50,555 nt of DNA from Bacillota bacterium. Lineage in GTDB: Bacteria; Bacillota; Clostridia; Peptostreptococcales; Anaerovoracaceae. A model generated the notes under the pieces. It was given only the letters and a program-made list of their open reading frames with translations, was not told the origin of the DNA and did not search any database. Position numbers and translations under genes: made by a program. The DNA lies in contig JAFRIQ010000034.1 of the NCBI GenBank assembly GCA_017432725.1, forward strand, positions 1 through 50,555, in the 5' to 3' direction. Shown piece by piece: positions 17,265-26,447 of this stretch. Every line of letters begins with the position of its first letter. Positions within the stretch are counted from its first letter, which is position 1.

Positions 17265-18497
17265 ATGAAAAAACTACTATCCCTCATTTTATCGATCATA
17301 CTGTGCCTTTGCTTTGCAGCCTGCGGAGCTAAAACCGAAGAACCCTTTGAAAAGGGAGAAAAGCTGGCGACAATATTTGCCGTATCCGATACCCATCTCC
17401 TTTCGGAAGATCTCTTCAGCCCGGACAACCAAAAGTATGTGAAGAAGGCTATGACTGCCGACGGAAGAGCTCAGGAATGCGATTATTACCTTATGGAGAC
17501 TATGATCCAGCAGGTAAACGAAGCGAAACCCGATGCCCTCATAATCACAGGCGACATTTCGTTCAACGGGGAAGTGCATTCTCATAGATCTGTCGTTTCT
17601 TTCCTCGACCGGATTGACAAGGATATCACTGTTCTTGTAATACCGGGAAACCACGACTTCAACATCGACGGATGCCGGTCCTACTATAACGATACGCCTC
17701 ACGGAGAGAATACCGTCACAGGTCCGGAGTTCTGCGAACTGTACGCAGACTACGGATATACGGGTGCCTTGAGCTATGACGAAGAAAGCCACAGCTATAT
17801 CTATGAGATAAATGACAAGGTATGGGCAGTGATGCTCGATACCACCCTCTGCGAATACAATGCGGAAGCGGGTCTCAACACCGCAGGCGGAGCTGTATGG
17901 GAAGAAACCATAGAATGGCTCCGTCCGTGGCTTAAAGAAGCCCAGGACAAAGGGATCACCGTCATAGGTTTCAGCCATCACAACCTTGCGGTACATAATC
18001 CACTGTTCGTCGACAGCTACGTGATGTTTAATGCGGAACTCCTCTCGGCGCTGTACAAGGAATACGGAGTCAAACTCCACCTTTCCGGCCATATGCACAT
18101 ACAGAGCATCGCGGAAAGAGACGGCATCTATGACATAGCTCAGGGAAGTCTTCTGGATTACGGTAATAGGATGAGCACCATAGACGTCTATGACAACTGC
18201 ATGGAATATTCGAGGATATCCGTCGGAGATAAGCAGGACTATACTTTCGAGGTATTCGTCAACAAAAATATCGGAAAAAGAACATCTCAGTATACGGAGA
18301 AATACGGAGAATATGCCGAGGAAGTACACTTGCTGGTATGTCAGGCAAACGCCTACTATTTCGACGGTGATTACCCGAAGATCCACGAGATGATGAACCA
18401 GAAAACGAAGGCTATGAAATTGATCAAGAAAAACGAAAAAGATTCATATATTTTCGGCTCTGAAAACGTAGACCAAAACTACCTGCTTGTAAAATAG
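17265..18497 (+). CDS. Metallophosphoesterase lipoprotein
   Basis: The protein has 410 residues. The start at 17265 is chosen because a lipoprotein signal begins there, with lipobox FAAC; no clear ribosome site is seen, and an upstream in-frame extension has no signal character. The calcineurin-like metal site is complete: DTH in AVSDTHLL, GDISFNGE, GNHD in VIPGNHDF, the histidines in GFSHHNL, and GHMH near residue 280. Such proteins cleave phosphate esters or cyclic nucleotides outside the cell. It lies between two strong terminators, so it is probably a single-gene unit. Confidence 0.88.
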   Translation: MKKLLSLILSIILCLCFAACGAKTEEPFEKGEKLATIFAVSDTHLLSEDLFSPDNQKYVKKAMTADGRAQECDYYLMETMIQQVNEAKPDALIITGDISFNGEVHSHRSVVSFLDRIDKDITVLVIPGNHDFNIDGCRSYYNDTPHGENTVTGPEFCELYADYGYTGALSYDEESHSYIYEINDKVWAVMLDTTLCEYNAEAGLNTAGGAVWEETIEWLRPWLKEAQDKGITVIGFSHHNLAVHNPLFVDSYVMFNAELLSALYKEYGVKLHLSGHMHIQSIAERDGIYDIAQGSLLDYGNRMSTIDVYDNCMEYSRISVGDKQDYTFEVFVNKNIGKRTSQYTEKYGEYAEEVHLLVCQANAYYFDGDYPKIHEMMNQKTKAMKLIKKNEKDSYIFGSENVDQNYLLVK

Positions 18498-18502
18498 AAC
18501 AA

Positions 18503-18533
18503 AAAGATCGCCGGCAATGCCGGCGGTCTTTTT
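18503..18533. terminator. Bidirectional intrinsic terminator
   Basis: A GC-rich stem around GCCGGC...GCCGGC, flanked by an A run on the left and a T run on the right, lies between the convergent metallophosphoesterase and TVP38 genes and can serve both strands. Confidence 0.88.
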
Positions 18534-18548
18534 CAATCTGCCAATGTA

Positions 18549-19283
18549 TTATTCTTCCGTGATATTATCGTCTGTCCCGGGTTTGTTCTTGCTTAAGTCC
18601 AGGATCTCTTTGACCCCGTCTTTTTTCGAGTAGTAGATCATAAGCGAAACGGATACGATAAGGGTGACTGCATAGACTGTTACAGCCAGGGCCGTATTCC
18701 CTTCGGCAAAGGAATCCCCCACTATGGTCGAGGAGAGGATGCCCGGAAATCTCAGCAGGGTGGACAGGATTATGAACCTGGATGCCTTAAGCGGCATCAT
18801 CGCTCCGACATAGACCAGAAAGTCCTTGGGCGTACCCGGGATCAGAAAAAGAAACAAAAGTATCCTTTCCGCCGTAGCGGATCTTAAGTATTTGCTGTTT
18901 TCTATCCTGTCGACCTTTTCTTTCCCTATGAGATCGTATACTGCGGTCTTTCCCACCTTCCTTACCATATAGAAGATTATAAGGCATGAAATGAATATCC
19001 CTATGTAGATAATGAACAATCCGCCGAAGACTCCGTAGCACATACCGGAAAGAAGCTCTACCGGTTCTCCCGGAAAGAAGAAAAGGAAGACCTGTGATAT
19101 GTTAAGTCCCAGAAGAACAAGCCATCCAAGGGGGCCCAGACTCAGGACCGTCTTCTCGAATGCAAGCCTTCCGCTTTCCGTAAGAAGCATCTTGAAAACT
19201 CCCCACAGAAGGTATGTGACGCCCGCCACTACCGCCAGGGAAAATACGCTTATGATCAGTTTTTTGACTTTATGCTTATCCAT
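18549..19283 (-). CDS. TVP38/TMEM64-family membrane protein
   Basis: The protein has 244 residues with about six hydrophobic segments. The VTT/SNARE-associated domain spans about 65-190, with the family features FFPGEPVELLSGMCYGVFGG and the later FLFLIPGTPKDFLVYVGAM. Bacterial members of the VTT/DedA superfamily are linked to membrane lipid scrambling and homeostasis. AAGGGG lies just before the ATG. The C-terminal tail is charged and cytoplasmic. Confidence 0.87.
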   Translation of the reverse strand: MDKHKVKKLIISVFSLAVVAGVTYLLWGVFKMLLTESGRLAFEKTVLSLGPLGWLVLLGLNISQVFLFFFPGEPVELLSGMCYGVFGGLFIIYIGIFISCLIIFYMVRKVGKTAVYDLIGKEKVDRIENSKYLRSATAERILLFLFLIPGTPKDFLVYVGAMMPLKASRFIILSTLLRFPGILSSTIVGDSFAEGNTALAVTVYAVTLIVSVSLMIYYSKKDGVKEILDLSKNKPGTDDNITEE

Positions 19284-19377
19284 TCCCCTTGATTATATAT
19301 CAAATCCGTACCTATGATGCAAAAAAGCCGAATCAAAAGACTTTCCGATATATTTCCATCATGCGCCATGCTCGTGA

Positions 19378-19429
19378 TATACTCTACGTATTACAGTACG
19401 GACAGACGCCGGGCCGGTAACTCCCCGGC
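19378..19429 (+). promoter_or_regulatory. Promoter and structured leader of the glycosidase-like gene
   Basis: TATACT at 19378-19383 preceded by TGA is an extended -10. The short leader then holds a GCCGGG (19408-19413) / CCCGGC (19424-19429) hairpin that ends 9 bases before the ATG, at the place where a ribosome binding site would be expected. No Shine-Dalgarno sequence is visible. Confidence 0.45.
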
Positions 19430-19438
19430 AATGATGAA

Positions 19439-21175
19439 ATGAAAAAGAAACTAAAAACTATCATAATAATATTTCTCGCCCTTGCGATGATCCTTGCAGG
19501 AGGCTATTTCGGTTTGCAGAAGATCAGAGAGAAAAACCGCATGGCGAGGATCCCTGAAACACCATCAAGAACAGAAGGATATCTTAAGGCTGAAGAAGGA
19601 AAAGTACAGCTCTACACGAGAGAAGTGACCATACAGGAAGATTTCTTCGGAAGGATCGCATCCAGAGAAGCTGTTTTCACCGCTGCAGGCGAAGTTCCGC
19701 GCGGGACTGCCGTGACGCTCCTTCGGGATCCCGAGACCGATGAAAACGGAAATGTGCTCTACGAAAGGTTTATCATCGAAGAAAAGGAATACTTCGCGGA
19801 GCCCGGACATTTCACCGAAGACAAAAACGAAGTCATTTCCGAAAAGACCATGTACGTCAGAACTCCTGTGACCCTGTATAAAGCCTGTGATGATTACAGG
19901 ATCGCCGGTTTCGCTCCGAAAGGCAGTTCTCTTGATATAAAAGGTTTCGATCGCATAAATGATGACGGATGCGTCAACATGTATGAAGTTTCATTCAACG
20001 GAACAGAAGGATACGTCTTTGCAAAATACCTGGCATTTACCGAGGAAGAAGCCCTTGCCCTGTATAATGAACACGGAGAAGCCGATTTCCATAAAGGAGC
20101 TGTCGCATCCTATGAGACCTACGGAGGTGATCCACTGCTGCTGGATTATTACCCATACGAGAAGCCTGTTTCCGAAAACAAAGAACTTCTCAGGAAAGGC
20201 GGCGCCATGTATCTTTGCGTGGGGTGCAGCGACGAATACCAGGCCTATCTGGACTGTGCCCTGTCTCTAGGCATAAACGCAGTATGTATAGACATCTTCG
20301 ACGATATCCTCGGCTTTGACTCGGAAGCCGCTCAGGAGTACTCGCCCTCTAATTACAACTATTCGAACTGGAACCGGGCCTTTTATGCGGAGAACTGGGC
20401 GGCTATGGTAAAAGCCTTCCAGGATGCAGGCATTTACACCATAGGCAGAATAGTGGTATTCAAGGACGTGAACTATTCTTACGATCATCCCGAGAACTGC
20501 ATCGATTACTACGGCACGAACTGGCCTTCTGTATACAGCAGAGGCGTATGGGAATACAAGGTGGCTCTCGGTATAGAAGCCGTCAGAAGATTCGGTTTCG
20601 ATGAAATACAGTTCGACTACGTGAGATTCCCTGAAGACGTCTTCTATATGCAGACCTCAGGCGTAGCCGATTTCAGGAACACTTACGGCGAGACCAAAAG
20701 CCAGGGCATACAGAACTTCCTCTACTATGCCTGCGATATGATACACAGGGAAGGTGCTTACGTAAGTGTCGACGTTTTCGGATCCTCCGCCTCCGGAGTG
20801 GTGACCGAGAACGGACAGTACTGGCCGGCCATATCGAATATAGTGGATGTTATAAGCGGGATGCCGTATACGGATCACTTCGACAGTTACGACTCAAGCT
20901 ACTGGACAGATCCCTACGGAACTCTTTTCTGGTGGGGCGGCCTTGCAGCCCCTCTTCAAGCTTCCATCCCCACGCCCGCCGTGGCAAGGACCTGGATAAC
21001 CGGATACAATACGCCATGCTGGGATCCCTACGTATATTACGGAGCCAATGAGATCGATCTTCAGGCCCAGGGCCTCAAAGACGCTGGTCTTGACGGAGGA
21101 TTCCTTATATGGAACGGAGGGAGCGACCTTCAGAAATATTACGATATAGGATGGGCTTGGAAAAGCTACGAATGA
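19439..21175 (+). CDS. Putative glycoside hydrolase (DUF4015-like) with SH3-like domain
   Basis: The protein has 578 residues. Residues 6-24 form an N-terminal membrane anchor. Residues about 130-205 look like a bacterial SH3 domain (MYVRTPVTLYKACDD, then GTEGYVFAKYL). Residues about 255-575 are a TIM-barrel-like domain matching the DUF4015 putative glycosyl hydrolases: YTIGRIVVFKD, then FDEIQFDYVRFPED with acidic residues on a strand end, then VSVDVFGSSASG and FLIWNGGSDLQKY. An SH3-plus-barrel layout on a membrane anchor suggests action on cell-wall or exopolysaccharide glycans. The gene is alone between two terminators. Confidence 0.82.
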   Translation: MKKKLKTIIIIFLALAMILAGGYFGLQKIREKNRMARIPETPSRTEGYLKAEEGKVQLYTREVTIQEDFFGRIASREAVFTAAGEVPRGTAVTLLRDPETDENGNVLYERFIIEEKEYFAEPGHFTEDKNEVISEKTMYVRTPVTLYKACDDYRIAGFAPKGSSLDIKGFDRINDDGCVNMYEVSFNGTEGYVFAKYLAFTEEEALALYNEHGEADFHKGAVASYETYGGDPLLLDYYPYEKPVSENKELLRKGGAMYLCVGCSDEYQAYLDCALSLGINAVCIDIFDDILGFDSEAAQEYSPSNYNYSNWNRAFYAENWAAMVKAFQDAGIYTIGRIVVFKDVNYSYDHPENCIDYYGTNWPSVYSRGVWEYKVALGIEAVRRFGFDEIQFDYVRFPEDVFYMQTSGVADFRNTYGETKSQGIQNFLYYACDMIHREGAYVSVDVFGSSASGVVTENGQYWPAISNIVDVISGMPYTDHFDSYDSSYWTDPYGTLFWWGGLAAPLQASIPTPAVARTWITGYNTPCWDPYVYYGANEIDLQAQGLKDAGLDGGFLIWNGGSDLQKYYDIGWAWKSYE

Positions 21176-21199
21176 GTTTCCCGCATTTTGCAAACAAAA

Positions 21200-21234
21200 G
21201 ACCCGCAGGATCAAACCTGCGGGTCATATTTTTC
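21200..21234 (+). terminator. Intrinsic terminator
   Basis: A perfect 10-base-pair stem (21200-21209 with 21216-21225) with a 6-base loop, then ATATTTTT. Confidence 0.9.
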
Positions 21235-21275
21235 AGTTCATATATTTTGTCTTAGGATCCATTCTGCTGCCCCTG

Positions 21276-22091
21276 TCACCCGGGCAGATACATCTTCGAT
21301 AGAATGTGTTCTTTAAGCCTGTCCGGCATCAGCCTCAGAAGAAACATCAGCAGTTTGTATTCGAAGCCCACGGGGACTCTCGAAGGAGGGTCCTTTCTTA
21401 AGGAAAGAGCATATACGGTCTTTGCAACGCTTAAAGGAGACCTGCCGTTTTGTTCGTCTTTCGCCATTTTCGAAACGCTTTTTTCGAGGGTCCGGGAATA
21501 TCCGTCCTCACCTCTCAGCGTTTCTCTTGCCGCCGTGAATCCGGTCTTCGTATCGCCGGGCTCTACTATGACTGCCCTTACGCCGTACTTTCTCATTTCC
21601 ATCCTAACGGCATCCGTAAAAGCCTCGAGCGCATATTTGCTCGCCGAATACTGGCTCTGCATGGGGATAGATACTCTGCCTGCAATGGAGCCAATGACTA
21701 TGAGAAGCCCCTTCCCGCTTTCCTTCATTCTCGAAAGACATGGCTGCGCGGCATTGAGAGTACCGAAATAGTTGACCTCCATCTGCTTCCTAGTCATTTC
21801 AGAAGGAGTGGTCTCGGCAGGACCTGCGACGCCCATGCCCGCGCAGAGGATCGCGATGTCGACCCCTGGAAGTCCGGAGACGAACTCTCTGACCTTTTCC
21901 TCTTCGGTCACGTCCAGCTTTTTCATGACGAGCTTTCCGCCCCCTTCGAAAGCTTCCTCCGTTTCAGCGGTGTTTCTGGATACGCCCGTAACGAAACAGC
22001 CTTTTTCGGCAAACAGCCTAGCGCAGGCAAGACCTATGCCGGAAGACGCTCCCGTCACGAACACGTTTTTTCCGTAAACGTTTTCTTTCAT
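21276..22091 (-). CDS. Short-chain dehydrogenase/reductase
   Basis: The protein has 271 residues from the ATG at 22091, preceded by AAGGGA. The classical SDR signature is complete: cofactor motif TGASSGIG, the NAG-like segment replaced by CAGMG, catalytic Ser in VIGSIAG, and YSASK with the Tyr and Lys. The C-terminal hydrophobic stretch (YKLLMFLLRLMP) resembles membrane-associated SDRs acting on lipophilic substrates. The start lies 13 bases after the nitroreductase stop, so the two are probably co-transcribed. Confidence 0.9.
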   Translation of the reverse strand: MKENVYGKNVFVTGASSGIGLACARLFAEKGCFVTGVSRNTAETEEAFEGGGKLVMKKLDVTEEEKVREFVSGLPGVDIAILCAGMGVAGPAETTPSEMTRKQMEVNYFGTLNAAQPCLSRMKESGKGLLIVIGSIAGRVSIPMQSQYSASKYALEAFTDAVRMEMRKYGVRAVIVEPGDTKTGFTAARETLRGEDGYSRTLEKSVSKMAKDEQNGRSPLSVAKTVYALSLRKDPPSRVPVGFEYKLLMFLLRLMPDRLKEHILSKMYLPG

Positions 22092-22104
22092 CCGCAAAGA
22101 TCCC

Positions 22105-22767
22105 TTATTTAACCTCAACCTCGTGACCTGAAGCCGTTTCAAAATGATACTTTACTATACCCAGATCCGTCTGAAGACAGGAGCCTATGCCCTTCGATCT
22201 CAGCACCGCTTTCTCTCCGTCACGTGAAAAGAAGAACTTCTGCTGATTGACGGCTGTGGGTGCCAGAAGCGCAGCTTCGATCCCGTCCCTGAACCATGCA
22301 GGGGCGCTGGAGCTTTCGCATACGTCCAAGAAACTTTTGCCTCTGTGCGGACGGCCCTGCGTCTCCCCGTATCCGAGAGCTATGACCATACACAGGCTCT
22401 CTCCGGGAGCAAGGAGTTCCTTCACTTTCTTTTTGTTGAAAGTGAGGGCTGCCCAGCAGGTGTTGAGTCCGAGGGTCTGGGCAAGTATGACCAGTTTTTC
22501 CCCGTAATATCCACAGCGAAGATCGAAACCATCATCCTTCTTCCCTGCCAGTACTATGAAATTCCTGACGTTACGGAAATTTCCGTAATGGGCAAGCTTC
22601 GAATCGAAACCCTCAGGATCGTCATAGCGTATGGAGATATGGAGCCTTCCTTCTTCATTAGCCTCAGAAACTGCTTCGTCCAGTATCTTCCTTATATCCT
22701 CCGGTATCTTTTCATCGGTATATGCTCGTACCGAATGGCGCGCTTCTATAGCTTCTTTCAGTGTCAT
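22105..22767 (-). CDS. Nitroreductase-family flavoprotein
   Basis: The protein has 220 residues. It begins with the FMN phosphate-binding RHSVRAYTDEKI motif of the nitroreductase family. The two-lobed arrangement, with the late ALLAPTAVNQQKFFF segment, resembles the TM1586-like subgroup. It would use FMN and NAD(P)H to reduce nitro or related compounds; the natural substrate is unknown. AAGGAG precedes the ATG. The SDR gene follows directly in the same operon. Confidence 0.85.
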   Translation of the reverse strand: MTLKEAIEARHSVRAYTDEKIPEDIRKILDEAVSEANEEGRLHISIRYDDPEGFDSKLAHYGNFRNVRNFIVLAGKKDDGFDLRCGYYGEKLVILAQTLGLNTCWAALTFNKKKVKELLAPGESLCMVIALGYGETQGRPHRGKSFLDVCESSSAPAWFRDGIEAALLAPTAVNQQKFFFSRDGEKAVLRSKGIGSCLQTDLGIVKYHFETASGHEVEVK

Positions 22768-22818
22768 ACAGGTACTCCTTTCTTTTATATTATCATGAGA
22801 CGCTTTTGCTCTGTGACC

Positions 22819-23211
22819 CTATTCTCTCGTATCTATGGAATCTTTGAACACAAAGAAACGCTGATAGAGGAACTCTGTCACGAAATTGATGACCATGTTG
22901 ATGGCCGTTACAAGATATTCATTCCAGCCAAGTCCCGTAAGGAAGTGTTCGAGCATAGTCGATAAAGGCGTGAAAACGGCATAATACGCAGCCACTTTAA
23001 GCATGGCGATAGGAACGTTGGCCGCCGACTTGAATGTGAATTTTCTGTTCAGGGTAAAATTCCAAAGAACAGACAAAACAAGGGCTATCAGATAACTCGC
23101 CCAATAGGGAAGTTTAGTAAACTCGTTGAGCAGCGTAAATGATCCTATCTCGATAAGTCCGGCACTGATGGAAAACAGGGTGAACTTCACTACTCTCCAG
23201 AACTCTTTCAT
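22819..23211 (-). CDS. GtrA-family membrane protein
   Basis: The protein has 130 residues and four hydrophobic segments covering almost the whole chain. It has the GtrA hallmarks: FxxISAGLIEIGSF in helix 1, a conserved SVLWNFTLNRKFTFK in the middle, and NFVTEFLYQRFFVFKD at the end. GtrA-like proteins are thought to move lipid-linked sugars across the membrane for polysaccharide or teichoic acid decoration. AGAGGT precedes the ATG. No glycosyltransferase is adjacent. Confidence 0.88.
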   Translation of the reverse strand: MKEFWRVVKFTLFSISAGLIEIGSFTLLNEFTKLPYWASYLIALVLSVLWNFTLNRKFTFKSAANVPIAMLKVAAYYAVFTPLSTMLEHFLTGLGWNEYLVTAINMVINFVTEFLYQRFFVFKDSIDTRE

Positions 23212-23363
23212 TTGAATACCTCTTATTCCTCATTTGTGTATTTCGCTAATTTTACCATACAAGACCGGTATTTCCAAACGCTGTTATTAAATTTTCGTTC
23301 CAAACACTTTCCTCATGTTATTATTAATATGATCCAGATATATGCAAAGGAGCCCAGACAGAT

Positions 23364-24149
23364 ATGAACAGGATAATCGAACAGATAGACCGCTGTATGC
23401 ACGATAGCCTTAAGAAGGCACTGCCGGAGGTGAAAACGTCCGATCTTGAAAAGGACGGCACTGTGTTTTACATGAACGGAAAGAACGGCACGGCCTTCGA
23501 CTGGTTCGTCAACGATCACTTTCCCGACTTTTTCATCTTCTACGGCGACAGAGAAAACCTAGGCGCCGTAAAAGCCATGCTGTATACGGACGGCGTTCTT
23601 TCCATATACGTATACGGTGATAAAGGCCATGCTGATCCCATATGCTTTGAGGAGCACGTAGAAGCGACGGCCGAAGAACTTCTGTGCCTTGCGGCATTGC
23701 TTACGGAGAACGCAGACGGCAAAAGCGCATGGGATGAAGACATACGAAAGCTGGATGCCGACGGGAAAACCGGTAAAGATACGATGGATTCTTTCCTTTC
23801 CTTAAGAAAAGATCACGAACCGATGATAGAACGTAAGAAACTTTTTTCAAAGACTGTCATCGTGTCAAAAAAAGTCCGCGAGGGCGGTTGGAAGATAGGC
23901 TACGGTGTGAGAGAAGAACCCACCCGGGATACTGACAGCGGATGGTATTTCTGCGTTGGGGACGAGACTGACGAATACGTAAACGACACAGATAACCTTG
24001 AACTTTGGACTGTCAATTCTGCCCTTTTCTATGAGCCTTTACTGAACGAATTCATAGACGCTCCTTACGGCACGGCAATAGTCAGAGTCTCGTCCAAAAA
24101 GTTCGAATTCGACGCGCCCGGGAAAAAGATACATATCGAGAAGAGATAA
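23364..24149 (+). CDS. DUF2185 (Imm33-like) domain protein
   Basis: The protein has 261 residues. The C-terminal ~95 residues match DUF2185, which includes polymorphic-toxin immunity proteins: VSKKVREGGWKIGYGVREEP, DSGWYFCVGDETDEY and a late DAPYGTAIVRV. The N-terminal ~150 residues are acidic with no recognised family. AAAGGAG lies before the ATG. A GNAT gene follows 16 bases downstream and a SUFU-like gene follows that, so the group looks like a small immunity-type cluster. No toxin is seen in the window. Confidence 0.78.
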   Translation: MNRIIEQIDRCMHDSLKKALPEVKTSDLEKDGTVFYMNGKNGTAFDWFVNDHFPDFFIFYGDRENLGAVKAMLYTDGVLSIYVYGDKGHADPICFEEHVEATAEELLCLAALLTENADGKSAWDEDIRKLDADGKTGKDTMDSFLSLRKDHEPMIERKKLFSKTVIVSKKVREGGWKIGYGVREEPTRDTDSGWYFCVGDETDEYVNDTDNLELWTVNSALFYEPLLNEFIDAPYGTAIVRVSSKKFEFDAPGKKIHIEKR

Positions 24150-24165
24150 GCAAGCGCAAAGCATT

Positions 24166-24660
24166 ATGGATATAGAGATCAAGAAAATGGAAACGGAGGA
24201 TGAGACCAGGGGCAAGGCCTATGTGCATTGGCGATCATGGCATGATACGTACCCAGGTCTTGTAAACCCGGAATATCTCGATAAGCTGACGTTAGAAAAA
24301 TGTGAAGAGATAGCCTTCAGCTGGCCGGACAATCTGCTCGTTGCTAAGGATAAAGAAAGAGTCGTCGGGTTCGTCGGATACGGACAGAGTACGGAAAATC
24401 CGGAAGACGGCGAGATCTTCGCCTTATACGTGCTCTCCGGATACCTGGGAACGGGCATAGGAAAAAGGCTCATGGATGCAGGACTTGAGAAGCTGAAAGA
24501 GTATCCGAAGATCCACGTCTGGCTCCTCAAGGAAAACCGGCGAGCATTCAGGTTTTACGAAAAATGCGGATTTCTGCCCGACGGGAACGAAAAGATGAGT
24601 CCTTCCGTCGGTGCGGTCGGTATAAGGATGACACTGAACAGATTCAACAATGATATATGA
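24166..24660 (+). CDS. GNAT-family N-acetyltransferase
   Basis: The protein has 164 residues with the acetyl-CoA fold: motif A at residues about 85-105 (IFALYVLSGYLGTGIGKRLM, the Q/RxxGxG/A equivalent) and the C-terminal NRRAFRFYEKCGF. The substrate is unknown. The ribosome site is weak, and the gene is probably translated from the message of the upstream DUF2185 gene. Confidence 0.85.
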   Translation: MDIEIKKMETEDETRGKAYVHWRSWHDTYPGLVNPEYLDKLTLEKCEEIAFSWPDNLLVAKDKERVVGFVGYGQSTENPEDGEIFALYVLSGYLGTGIGKRLMDAGLEKLKEYPKIHVWLLKENRRAFRFYEKCGFLPDGNEKMSPSVGAVGIRMTLNRFNNDI

Positions 24661-24706
24661 AACGACAAACAATGAGAAAAAAGCCAATTTATTGTAAGGA
24701 GGATAT

Positions 24707-25054
24707 ATGGGTCTGTTCAATAAATTCAAAAAAGAAAAGAAGAATGAAAAAACGGCGAGGCCTTGGTTCCTTTACAGCGATGAAGAACTTGACGTACTGG
24801 ACTCGTTCATATGCGATATGTTCGGAGAGTACAAAAACGTGTTCCACGAGATAGCGTCTCCCGATGTACACCTTGACGTTTGCATAGTGGAACCTACGGA
24901 TGAAGACCCATACTACAAGCTCGTCACCATGGGCGCCGGCGCATATACTATGGCTATCCCGGAGCAGTGGAAGGACTACCATATAGAGCACGCGGAGTAT
25001 GTTATCTATCTTCCCAAAGACTGGAACTTGAAGCTCCCACCGCTTAAGCCTTAA
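24707..25054 (+). CDS. SUFU-like domain protein, truncated at the C-terminus
   Basis: The protein has 115 residues. After a basic N-terminus (FNKFKKEKKNEK) the sequence matches the first half of bacterial SUFU proteins: HEIASPDVHLDVCIVEPT, YYKLVTMGAGAYTM and HAEYVIYLPKDW. Bacterial SUFU proteins are usually about twice this length and are known as immunity proteins in toxin loci. The chain stops soon after the KDWNLKLPP segment, and no continuation in another frame is visible before the terminator, so the 3' half appears lost. AAGGAGG precedes the ATG. Confidence 0.78.
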   Translation: MGLFNKFKKEKKNEKTARPWFLYSDEELDVLDSFICDMFGEYKNVFHEIASPDVHLDVCIVEPTDEDPYYKLVTMGAGAYTMAIPEQWKDYHIEHAEYVIYLPKDWNLKLPPLKP

Positions 25055-25074
25055 AAGGCTTACCGGATACATTC

Positions 25075-25101
25075 AGGCAGATCACCCCGGCCTGCCTTTT
25101 T
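25075..25101 (+). terminator. Intrinsic terminator after the SUFU-like gene
   Basis: AGGCAG (25075-25080) pairs with CTGCCT (25092-25097) and is followed by T residues. A second small hairpin (TAAGCC/GGCTTA) surrounds the stop codon. Confidence 0.65.
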
Positions 25102-25120
25102 GATTGAACCGGATCTCTTG

Positions 25121-26386
25121 TTAAAGATTTCTAAACATCCATATGTAAGTCAGAAGCACGAACAAAATGATCAACGCAGAGAGTCCAAAGAAGACTATGA
25201 AAACTCCGGTAGCATCATAAAGGACACCACCTATGATAGAACATAATGCAGATCCCACAGTTGTAAATGCTGTAAGCCGGCTGTTTACGGATGTAGCATT
25301 CTTTCTTCCGAATATGTACGGCGTAACTGTAGCGCCTATGCTAAGGGACGGAATACCAAAAGCACACAGCATGGACATGGGCACTAGTATGACCACAGAT
25401 CTGAAGATAATGTTCCAAACGATAGTAAGGGCCAGTCCCAACGTATATAATCCAAGAGATGCGGTTGTATACGCCCTAGGACCTTTTTTGTCTGCCAAAG
25501 CGCCAAGCAGTATACTGCCTAAAGTGCTGCACACTAAGACAAAACTGCTAACAGTAGCTGCATTTTGCTGAGTTAAGCCATTATACATCAGGAAAGTGTT
25601 TCCGAAACCATTATAGGCGCCTCCTGCAATAGCAGTAAGTATCATTGCTAATGCAAGAAGCAGGAATTCTTTGCTTCTTTTGATCTTACTGAAATCACTT
25701 TCGGCATTTTCTTGAGCCAAAATTGAATTTTTTAGATCATAGTTCTCCTGAACCGAGGATGAACTTCCCTGATCAGCACTCGTATATTCTGCATCCAGAG
25801 CCTTTTGACCGAAAGTTGCCGGATCATTTTTAATAAGCAAGATCTCGCTCAAAAGGCATGCCACTCCGATCGCTGCAGCTAAAACAAGAAACGTCCCTCT
25901 CTGCCCCATAGGTCCAAAAAGAAAACCTACCGCCGCCGTAACAGCGGATCCTCCCAAAGTCATGGCGGCAAAGATAACGCCAAGTATGGTCGATCTCTTA
26001 TCTACGAACCACGCATTGATAACTGCAACGCATGCAGCCCTAAGTCCAAAGGACATGGTGACACCAGATAAGGCCATAGCGATCCATATCACACACAGAT
26101 CATCTGCAAAAGCCATAAGAACAAGATACGAAACTGCAGAAAATGTGCCGAATAAAAACATTTTTCGTGCACCCAGTTTGTCAAGAAGAGGCGCCGCTGC
26201 AAAAGCAGCCAAGGTACCGGAGACTGTGGAAATGGTCGACGAAACGCTCAGCATTGTCATGGATACCCCGAGCTTTTCCAGGAAGTAGGGATAAAGTGTT
26301 GGCAGAGCATAAAAGATGCCTGAGTGACAGAATGATATGATGAAACAGCCTATAGCGCATTTCCAGCCGTAAAAATCCCTTTTCAT
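25121..26386 (-). CDS. MFS transporter of the oxalate/formate antiporter type
   Basis: The protein has 421 residues from the ATG at 26386 (AGGAAAGG upstream); a longer frame to 26440 has a poor start. It shows twelve hydrophobic segments and the opening pattern FYGWKCAIGCFIISFCHSG, common in the OFA/monocarboxylate-like MFS group, with a long hydrophilic loop between helices 6 and 7. It is divergent from the first URO-D-like gene across about 200 bases, suggesting that it carries the substrate or product of that enzyme. Base composition is lower in GC than in the backbone genes. Confidence 0.85.
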   Translation of the reverse strand: MKRDFYGWKCAIGCFIISFCHSGIFYALPTLYPYFLEKLGVSMTMLSVSSTISTVSGTLAAFAAAPLLDKLGARKMFLFGTFSAVSYLVLMAFADDLCVIWIAMALSGVTMSFGLRAACVAVINAWFVDKRSTILGVIFAAMTLGGSAVTAAVGFLFGPMGQRGTFLVLAAAIGVACLLSEILLIKNDPATFGQKALDAEYTSADQGSSSSVQENYDLKNSILAQENAESDFSKIKRSKEFLLLALAMILTAIAGGAYNGFGNTFLMYNGLTQQNAATVSSFVLVCSTLGSILLGALADKKGPRAYTTASLGLYTLGLALTIVWNIIFRSVVILVPMSMLCAFGIPSLSIGATVTPYIFGRKNATSVNSRLTAFTTVGSALCSIIGGVLYDATGVFIVFFGLSALIILFVLLTYIWMFRNL

Positions 26387-26447
26387 AAATACTTTGCCTT
26401 TCCTATGTGTTTTCTTCTTAATTATATTTTTGCGCCCCAAAATTAAA

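Noticed and set aside
19289..19303. Fnr box TTGAT-N5-ATCAA before the TVP38 gene
   Set aside because: Spacing is one base longer than the Fnr consensus and it lies almost on the start codon; AT-rich chance is likely.
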